Below are positions 58,656-64,000 of a stretch of 64,000 nucleotides of DNA, piece by piece. A model generated the notes under the pieces. That model did not search any database. It was not told the DNA's origin and was given only the letters and a program-made list of their open reading frames with translations. Numbering within the stretch: the first letter of the stretch is position 1; each line of letters opens with the position of its first letter. This DNA is from Brevibacillus_D fluminis_A (GTDB lineage Bacteria > Bacillota > Bacilli > Brevibacillales > Brevibacillaceae): the NCBI RefSeq assembly GCF_052072235.1, contig NZ_CM125436.1, positions 5,450,001 to 5,514,000 of the forward strand, in the 5' to 3' direction. The position numbers were made by a program, and so were the translations under genes.

Positions 58656-59763
58656 AATGCTTGGCTCCTATCACTTGCATGGATTGTATGAATTGGTTGA
58701 AAATATGCCCGGTGTCAGACGGTCCAGGATGCGCTTCCGGATGGAACTGCACGCTCATGATCTGATGCTGCAAATGGCGCACGCCTTCGACAGAGCCATC
58801 ATTGACGTTCACATACGTGATGGCGAGCTGTTTTTTATCAATGGTATCGTCCTTGACGACGTATCCGTGATTTTGTGAAGTGAGATACACTTTGCCGGTC
58901 GCAAGCTCGCGCACCGGATGGTTGCTGCCGCGGTGGCCGTAGGCAAGGCGTCCCGTTTTCGCGCCATACATCAGCGCGATCATCTGATGGCCGAGGCAAA
59001 TGCCGAGCGTAGGATACGCTTCCGCCATTTTTCGCCACTCCGCGCAATAGGCGGTGAGGTGGGCAGGGTCGCCAGGACCGTTGGAAAAAACCAGGCCATC
59101 CGGCTTCAAGGCTTGAATCTGGGCGAATGTCGTATCGAACGGCACGACGGTCACGCTGCAGCCCAGAGCGAGAAGCGAGTCGAGAATCGATTTCTTCATG
59201 CCCAGATCGATCAGAACGACATGCTCGCCTTTGCCAGGATAATGCTCCTGCTTTTGGCAGGAAACATCGGCTACCAGCGACTTTTTCGCATGTTTGTTGC
59301 GCGCTGCTGCTACTTCTTCGACTGTCAGCGGTTTATCGGAAATGATCCCGAACAAATCACCGGTCGCCCGCACCATTTTGGTAATCGTGCGCGTATCGAT
59401 TCCGGATAGAATCGGGAACCCGTAATGCAAAGCGGCTTCCGCCAGCGAGTGCTTGGAGCGGAAATGGCTCGGTTCTTCACACAGTTCGCTTACAATCATG
59501 CCGGACAGAGCAGGTTTTTGCGCTTCGTTGTCCAAATCGTTTATTCCGTAATTTCCGATCAGCGGGTATGTGAATGTCACGATCTGTCCTGCGAACGACA
59601 GGTCGGTCATCACTTCCTGATAACCGGTCATCCCTGTAATAAACACAACCTCGCCGCTCGTCTCCAACGGCGCACCGTACAATTGACCTGCAAATACGTC
59701 CCCTGTCTCCAACGTCAGGTATCCGGGCCCGTATGATTTAGAATGTGAATCCACCATGGCCAT
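58648..59763 (-). CDS. carA: CarA, carbamoyl-phosphate synthase small subunit
   Basis: Glutaminase subunit that feeds ammonia to CarB. The 371-residue protein has the N-terminal CPSase domain (GYLTLETGDVFAGQLYG..., FTYPLIGNYGIND) and a class I amidotransferase domain with the nucleophile in LGICLGHQMIALMYGAKT and the His/Glu pair in VQFHPEAHPGPSDT. The start is ATG at 59761-59763 with AAGGAG upstream; a second ATG two codons later is equally well placed. It follows an ARG-box promoter and starts carA-carB-argF. Confidence 0.97.
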   Translation of the reverse strand: MAMVDSHSKSYGPGYLTLETGDVFAGQLYGAPLETSGEVVFITGMTGYQEVMTDLSFAGQIVTFTYPLIGNYGINDLDNEAQKPALSGMIVSELCEEPSHFRSKHSLAEAALHYGFPILSGIDTRTITKMVRATGDLFGIISDKPLTVEEVAAARNKHAKKSLVADVSCQKQEHYPGKGEHVVLIDLGMKKSILDSLLALGCSVTVVPFDTTFAQIQALKPDGLVFSNGPGDPAHLTAYCAEWRKMAEAYPTLGICLGHQMIALMYGAKTGRLAYGHRGSNHPVRELATGKVYLTSQNHGYVVKDDTIDKKQLAITYVNVNDGSVEGVRHLQHQIMSVQFHPEAHPGPSDTGHIFNQFIQSMQVIGAKHYA

Positions 59764-59832
59764 CTCCTCTCCTTGCTCCCTTTCGATCTATATATATTCA
59801 TCACGTTGCATACATATGCTTTGTTATGAATG

Positions 59833-59862
59833 ATTATACAGTTTGATTAATAAAAATGCAAC
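59833..59862 (-). promoter_or_regulatory. carA promoter with ARG box
   Basis: On the minus strand TTGCAT (59856-59861) and TATAAT (59833-59838) are 17 bases apart. TTAATAAAAATGCAAC (59847-59862, plus-strand reading) is close to the B. subtilis ARG box and covers the -35. The arrangement is the same as before argG and argC. Confidence 0.8.
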
Positions 59863-59892
59863 GAATTTTTGCAAGTGCGCCAATTCGTTGCA
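59849..59892 (-). terminator. argD terminator overlapping the carA promoter
   Basis: TGCAACGAATT (59857-59867) and AATTCGTTGCA (59882-59892) form a perfect 11-base stem; the minus-strand hairpin is followed by TTTTTATT. The same bases form the -35 and ARG box of carA. Confidence 0.75.
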
Positions 59893-59903
59893 TTCGTCTA
59901 TCG

Positions 59904-61088
59904 CTATGCGGTTTGTTCGATCGCTTCTTTTAACAGCGCGATCACCTGCTTGATTTCCGCTTCCGTCGTCACAAATGACGGGAGCATGCGGATTACTTGC
60001 GGTCCCGCCTGCAGCAAGATCACGCCTTTTTCCCTCATGTACGCGAGAATGTCGGCGACCGGCACGCTAAGCTCCAGTCCCAGCAAAAGCCCCAGCCCGC
60101 GCACATCAATCACCTTGTCTGCATACAGGCTTTGCAGCTGCTTCAACTCTCCGACTAATACGTCATGCAATTGATTCACTTTTTGCAAATATCCTTGCTC
60201 CTCGATCTCCGTTACGGTTGCAAGGCCCGCTGCCATCGCCAGCGGATTGCCGCCAAATGTGGAGCCATGCGAGCCGGGCGCGAACGCTTCGGCGACTTTC
60301 CCCACCGCCATGATGGCCCCGACGGGAAAGCCGCTTCCCAGCGCTTTCGCCAGTGATACGACATCCGGCTTGATGCCGTACTGCTGGAAGGCGAACCATG
60401 TGCCTGTGCGGCCGATGCCCGTTTGCACCTCATCGACGATCAGAACCAGATCATGAGCGTCGCACAGCTCGCGAATCTCATTGACCCACGCCTGTTCCGC
60501 CGGATGGACACCGCCTTCCCCTTGAACCAACTCGAGCATGATGGCGCAAGTTTTGTCCGTGATCGCCGCCTTCAATGCCTCGCTGTCGTTATATGGCACC
60601 GTGACGAACCCTTCTGGCAGCGGCGCAAATCCTTCCTTTACTTTGGCTTGACCGGTTGCAGTCAACGTCGCCAGCGTTCTGCCGTGGAACGACTGCTCGA
60701 ACGTGATCACCTCGTAGCGATCCGTTTGCTTCACCTTTTGCGCGTAGCGGCGGGCGATTTTGATTGCCGCTTCATTCGCTTCCGCGCCGCTGTTGCAAAA
60801 GAAAACACCGTCCAGGCCGGACAAGTCTGCGAGCTTGGCTGCAAGCTTTTCCTGAACCGGAATTTCAAACAGATTGGAGCAATGCCACAGCGCATCCACC
60901 TGTTCATGCAGCGCCTTTGCGACCGAATCGGGTACGTGCCCGAGTGACGCCACGGCGATTCCGGAGGTGAAGTCCAGATACTCTTTGCCCGCCTCGTCCC
61001 AAACCGCATTACCCTTGCCTTTCACCAAACGGATGGACCATCTCGCATAGTTATTCATCAAATTGCATACTGATTCCGCCGTATCCAT
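59904..61088 (-). CDS. argD: ArgD, acetylornithine aminotransferase
   Basis: PLP enzyme converting N-acetylglutamate semialdehyde to N-acetylornithine. The 394-residue class III aminotransferase has FFCNSGAEANEAAIKIAR, FHGRTLATLTATG, LVLIVDEVQTGIGRTG and the PLP-lysine region VSLAKALGSGFPVGA. Its ATG lies four bases after the argB stop. It may also transaminate succinyl-diaminopimelate, as some ArgD do. Confidence 0.96.
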   Translation of the reverse strand: MDTAESVCNLMNNYARWSIRLVKGKGNAVWDEAGKEYLDFTSGIAVASLGHVPDSVAKALHEQVDALWHCSNLFEIPVQEKLAAKLADLSGLDGVFFCNSGAEANEAAIKIARRYAQKVKQTDRYEVITFEQSFHGRTLATLTATGQAKVKEGFAPLPEGFVTVPYNDSEALKAAITDKTCAIMLELVQGEGGVHPAEQAWVNEIRELCDAHDLVLIVDEVQTGIGRTGTWFAFQQYGIKPDVVSLAKALGSGFPVGAIMAVGKVAEAFAPGSHGSTFGGNPLAMAAGLATVTEIEEQGYLQKVNQLHDVLVGELKQLQSLYADKVIDVRGLGLLLGLELSVPVADILAYMREKGVILLQAGPQVIRMLPSFVTTEAEIKQVIALLKEAIEQTA

Positions 61089-61092
61089 GGAC

Positions 61093-61878
61093 TCACGCTC
61101 CTTTTATCGATGTGCCTGTTTTTTCATTCGCAAAAGCTTTTAGCAAATCTTCAGCGGTTCCTTTGCAAATCACGACCTCTTTCACGCCCTGGCCGAGCGC
61201 ATCAAGCGCCGATGTGACTTTCGGAATCATGCCGCCATAGATGACGCCGCTGTTAATCATCTGTTTAATCTCCTCGGAATCGGCTTCCGCCTTGACCGTT
61301 TTGGTGCCGTCCTCCTGCGTTTCGAGGATTCCGGGAACGTCCGTGATCATCATCAGCTTGTCGGCTGACAGGGCTGCGGCAATTGCCCCGGCCGCCACAT
61401 CGGCGTTGATGTTAAAAACCGCCGATCCATCCGCTGCGATCCCCAATGGCGCAATCACCGGAATGCAACCTGCCGCAAGCACCGCCAGAATCGGCTCTTT
61501 GTTCACCTGCTCGATCTCGCCGACCAGCCCCAGCGGCTTCGCTGTCTTCTTCGCGATGATGACGCCGGCGTCCTGGCCGCTCATTCCCCATGCCTTCCCG
61601 CCTGCTTGCTGGACACGGCGAACGAGGAATTTGTTGATTGACCCGGCCAAAACCATCTCGACCGCCCGCATGGTGTCCTCACACGTCACGCGCAGCCCAT
61701 CGATGAATTGGGGTTCAATCGCCAGCTTCTTTAACAGATGATTGATCGCAGGGCCTCCGCCGTGCACAATCACCACTTGCTTGCCGTCCTGCTTCAGTTT
61801 GGCAATGGTGGCAAAAAACTCATCCGGCAGCTCTTGCATCGTACTGCCGCCGCATTTTACTACAATCAGCGATGCCAT
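61093..61878 (-). CDS. argB: ArgB, acetylglutamate kinase
   Basis: Phosphorylates N-acetylglutamate. The 261-residue amino-acid-kinase-fold protein has IVVKCGGSTMQELP, VIVHGGGPAINHLLKKL, NINADVAAGAIAAAL and SGVIYGGMIPKVTSALDALGQGV. It lacks the N-terminal helix found in arginine-inhibited hexameric enzymes, which suggests the dimeric, non-feedback type. It follows argC by only 18 bases; argJ, which occupies this gap in B. subtilis, is missing. Confidence 0.96.
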   Translation of the reverse strand: MASLIVVKCGGSTMQELPDEFFATIAKLKQDGKQVVIVHGGGPAINHLLKKLAIEPQFIDGLRVTCEDTMRAVEMVLAGSINKFLVRRVQQAGGKAWGMSGQDAGVIIAKKTAKPLGLVGEIEQVNKEPILAVLAAGCIPVIAPLGIAADGSAVFNINADVAAGAIAAALSADKLMMITDVPGILETQEDGTKTVKAEADSEEIKQMINSGVIYGGMIPKVTSALDALGQGVKEVVICKGTAEDLLKAFANEKTGTSIKGA

Positions 61879-61896
61879 GAAGCACCCTCCTGTCTC

Positions 61897-62937
61897 CTAT
61901 GGGTAAAGCGGCACCTTGGGAAGACCCGCAGTCTCCTCAAATCCGCACATGATGTTCATATTTTGGATGGCCTGCCCCGCTGCCCCTTTGATCAAATTGT
62001 CAATGACAGAGAGGATGATGACACGGCCGGTCCGTTCGTCGAGATGAAGTGCAATGTCGCAGAAGTTGGAGCCGGACACCTCTTTGGTGCGAGGGTGGCC
62101 GCCGAACGGTCGAATGCGCACGAACGGTTCATCCGCATAGACGGATTCGTAATATTCTTGCAGTTCAGCCGCGCTTACCTGTTTTTTCAGCTTCACATAG
62201 ATCGTCGCCAGTATGCCCCGCGTCATCGGCACCAGATGGGGCGTGAATTGAACAAAGAGCGCTTTGCCGGTCTGCTCTTGAATCACTTGCTCGATCTCTG
62301 GCGTGTGCTGATGCTGGCCGACTTTATAAGCATTGATCGATTCGGTCAGCTCGCTGTAATGAACGCCAAGCGAAACACCGCGGCCAGCTCCGGAAACGCC
62401 CGATTTGGCATCGATAATCCATGTTTCAGGGGCCACCCAGTCGGTTTTTGCCAGCGGAAGCAAGCCCAGCAGCGTGGCAGTCGGATAGCAGCCCGGATTG
62501 GCGATGACTTGCGCTTGCTTGACCAGCTCACGGTTATACTCGGGCAAGCCGTACACCGCCTGCTCTACCGTCTGGGCATCGGCAGGCTGCTTTTTATACC
62601 AGGTTTGGTATTGTTCGGCCGAATTCAGCCGCAAATCGCCGGACAAATCGATCACTTTGACATTCGTTTGCAGCAGCTGCGGCGTCAGCTGTACGCTTAC
62701 CCCGGCAGGTGTCGCCAAAAACACCACATCGTTATTTTCAGCGATCGATGGGACATCAATTGCTTCCAAAAGAGGCAGCTCCACCTGATGAAGATGGGGA
62801 AAGAGAGAAGCGAGAGCCGTTCCTTCCGAGGAACTGGAATAAACACGCGGGCTGCCCACCTCCGGATGCATCGACAACAGCCTGATCAATTCAACGCCTC
62901 CATAACCGGTGGCGCCGATAATTCCTGCACGCAACAT
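61897..62937 (-). CDS. argC: ArgC, N-acetyl-gamma-glutamyl-phosphate reductase
   Basis: NADPH-dependent reduction of N-acetylglutamyl phosphate. The 346-residue protein has the nucleotide-binding start MLRAGIIGATGYGGVELIRLL, the catalytic Cys in VIANPGCYPTATLLGLLPL and GVSGAGRG. ATG at 62935-62937 follows GGAG by nine bases; upstream readings pass through the promoter and are rejected. First gene of argC-argB-argD, ending at a terminator before carA. Confidence 0.96.
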   Translation of the reverse strand: MLRAGIIGATGYGGVELIRLLSMHPEVGSPRVYSSSSEGTALASLFPHLHQVELPLLEAIDVPSIAENNDVVFLATPAGVSVQLTPQLLQTNVKVIDLSGDLRLNSAEQYQTWYKKQPADAQTVEQAVYGLPEYNRELVKQAQVIANPGCYPTATLLGLLPLAKTDWVAPETWIIDAKSGVSGAGRGVSLGVHYSELTESINAYKVGQHQHTPEIEQVIQEQTGKALFVQFTPHLVPMTRGILATIYVKLKKQVSAAELQEYYESVYADEPFVRIRPFGGHPRTKEVSGSNFCDIALHLDERTGRVIILSVIDNLIKGAAGQAIQNMNIMCGFEETAGLPKVPLYP

Positions 62938-62955
62938 ACAGCACGTCTCCATTCG

Positions 62956-62994
62956 TTGTATTTTTATACAACTATGATAATAAAAATGCAACAT
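62956..62994 (-). promoter_or_regulatory. argC promoter with two ARG-box-like sites
   Basis: On the minus strand TTGCAT (62986-62991) and TATAAA (62963-62968) are 17 bases apart. One ARG-box-like string, GATAATAAAAATGCAACAT (62976-62994), covers the -35; a second, TTGTATTTTTATACAAC (62956-62972), covers the -10. Two boxes at the first gene fit cooperative ArgR/AhrC binding. Confidence 0.8.
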
Positions 62995-63042
62995 AGATTC
63001 AATCACTTTTCCGCTATTTGAAAACTTGTCCGTGCAAAAGAC

Positions 63043-63090
63043 AAAAAAACGCCCATTCGCACGACAATTGTCGGGAATGGACGTTTTTTT
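63043..63090. terminator. Bidirectional terminator near cytochrome c gene
   Basis: AAAAAAACG and CGTTTTTTT arms enclose CCATTC/GAATGG and the inner palindrome CGACAATTGTCG. On the minus strand it ends the cytochrome gene. Confidence 0.85.
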
Positions 63091-63098
63091 GGTTTCGC

Positions 63099-63464
63099 CT
63101 ATTTTTTTTCAGCCAGCCACGCCGCGATGTTATCGGCATCTGCACCTGAAACGAGGTTTGGCGGCATGCCGCCTTTCCCGTTTTTCAGGATTTCAAGGAT
63201 TTGGTCTTTCGACAGCTGTCCACCGATTTTTTGCAGATTCGGACCGACAATCCCTTCAAGGTTTTGGCCATGGCAGCCGGCACAGGTGTTTTTAAAAGTC
63301 GCTTCCGCTTTTGCAGCGTCTACGCTTGCATTGCTTGTTCCGCCTGCTGCTGGTGTTTCCGCAGGCTTTTGCTCTGCTGGCGGTTGTGCCGCTTGATTGC
63401 CGCCGCAAGCGCTGAGCGAAATCGCCAACAGCCCTGCCAGTGCAAGTCCCATTACACGTTTCAT
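63099..63464 (-). CDS. cccB: Membrane-anchored cytochrome c-551-like lipoprotein
   Basis: A 121-residue small c-type cytochrome on the outer face of the membrane: lipoprotein signal ending LLAISLSAC (Cys20), a Pro/Ala/Glu-rich linker (about 21-50), then one haem domain with CAGCH and the distal Met in GKGGMPPN. It resembles B. subtilis cytochrome c551 (CccB), which passes electrons toward the oxidases. ATG at 63462-63464 is family-typical; 20 upstream codons are rejected. Its own promoter lies in 63465-63560. Confidence 0.87.
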   Translation of the reverse strand: MKRVMGLALAGLLAISLSACGGNQAAQPPAEQKPAETPAAGGTSNASVDAAKAEATFKNTCAGCHGQNLEGIVGPNLQKIGGQLSKDQILEILKNGKGGMPPNLVSGADADNIAAWLAEKK

Positions 63465-63560
63465 CGTCTTCCCCCTCTTATCGTCATACGGATAAACAGA
63501 TGACGGTATCAGTATCCCTCTCATGGCAAAAGATATACGAACACCCTGCCGATAAACCGG

Positions 63561-63830
63561 TTACTTGAGCGGCAAGTCAAGTGCGTTCCACTCGCGCAAT
63601 TCCAGCGTACGTGCCTTCTCGACAATAACAGGATCTGCTTCTGCCAAGCGTTTGGCTTCTTCGAACGAATCGGCTTTGTAAATCACCATTCCCCCGAGCT
63701 TGTCGGTGAATGGGCCAGCCATCACCACTTGCCCTTTCAAAAACAGGTCATTGATATAGTCGAGGTGAGCAGGACGCACCTTGGCGTTCAACTCTTGATC
63801 CACGATTGGCAAATTTGCTACATACAACAT
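63561..63830 (-). CDS. YciI-like protein
   Basis: An 89-residue YciI-family protein of the ferredoxin-like dimeric alpha/beta barrel fold: LYVANLPIVDQELNAKVRPAHLDYINDLFLKGQVVMAGPFTDKLGGMVIYKADSFEEAKRLAEADP. The conserved His in RPAHLDYI and the Asp in the ADP motif match the proposed active site. Enzymatic function in Firmicutes is unknown. GGAGG seven bases before the ATG (63828-63830) decides the start; the upstream in-frame stretch is rejected. Confidence 0.85.
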   Translation of the reverse strand: MLYVANLPIVDQELNAKVRPAHLDYINDLFLKGQVVMAGPFTDKLGGMVIYKADSFEEAKRLAEADPVIVEKARTLELREWNALDLPLK

Positions 63831-64000
63831 GACTACGCCTCCGTTTCCACCTTGCAGAACTTGACTGGGTGATTGGTAAATGTTGCATATCATTCGTGTT
63901 CAGTATAACACTAACTGTCTGGTTTGGGTGTCACATTCTAGTGAACTTCCCGCTTATGTAAGGAGAGAAAGAACTCGGCCGGGTCCGTTGCTGATCAAGC
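63831..64000. other. Intergenic end of window
   Basis: A TATACT -10-like string for the YciI gene is present on the minus strand near 63898-63905, without a clear -35. AAGGAGAG at about 63959-63966 could be a ribosome site for a plus-strand gene beyond the edge, but no start codon follows at proper distance in view. Confidence 0.3.

Overview
The window is a piece of a low-to-mid-GC Gram-positive chromosome, most likely Brevibacillus or a close Paenibacillaceae/Bacillaceae relative. This rests on the short HisG plus HisZ form of the his operon, hprK next to yvoF, minJ next to ctpB next to ftsEX, an arg-car operon close to that of Bacillus subtilis, a Bacillus-type LexA box, B. subtilis-type ARG boxes and strong AGGAGG ribosome sites with several TTG and GTG starts. 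No species was established by a search. I found no tRNA, rRNA, CRISPR array or insertion sequence.

Layout. 1-4745: histidine operon hisZ-G-D-B-H-A, minus strand; hisA runs off the left edge. 4905-6348: yvoF and hprK. 6526-8795: a compact AT-rich plus-strand island with an Agr-like peptide quorum-sensing cassette (kinase, AgrB, and an AgrD-type pro-peptide of 41 residues), without an adjacent response regulator. 8808-14035: yvlD, uvrA and uvrB, with a perfect LexA box upstream. 14123-15198: a FlgD-like gene behind a sigma-D-like promoter; its protein carries three tandem repeats.

15214-32881 is the most unusual region. Twelve minus-strand genes, very closely spaced, encode three DUF917 (S-methyl-thiohydantoin desulfurase-like) proteins, three HyuA/oxoprolinase-family proteins, one HyuB and a complete oligopeptide-type ABC importer. 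A near-consensus sigma-54 promoter lies just before the first gene and a sigma-54 activator gene lies next to it. I read this as one catabolic operon for an imported cyclic-amide or hydantoin-like compound. The substrate is unknown.

33046-36416: a succinate/acetate CoA-transferase, a LytTR-type regulator with a sensory N-terminus, and pdxK. 36423-42289: minJ, ctpB, a secreted M23 peptidase and ftsX-ftsE, a cell-division and wall-remodelling block. 42487-42622: a large palindromic element. 42698-45399: argG-argH. 45563-50945: a secreted YcdB-like protein, then a TetR regulator with an ABC-2 exporter and a membrane-fusion lipoprotein. 51066-54311: hypothetical proteins, a histidine phosphatase, a membrane HD-GYP protein and a 26-residue peptide gene. 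54500-62937: argC-argB-argD, then carA-carB-argF, without argJ. ARG boxes precede argG, carA and argC in the same arrangement. 63099-63830: a lipoprotein cytochrome c and a YciI-like protein.

Themes: arginine genes occupy two divergently placed blocks with the same predicted ArgR/AhrC control. Two small peptide genes (8613-8738 and 54231-54311) are easy to overlook. Start codons were moved from the longest reading frame wherever a better ribosome site or a family-typical N-terminus was visible.
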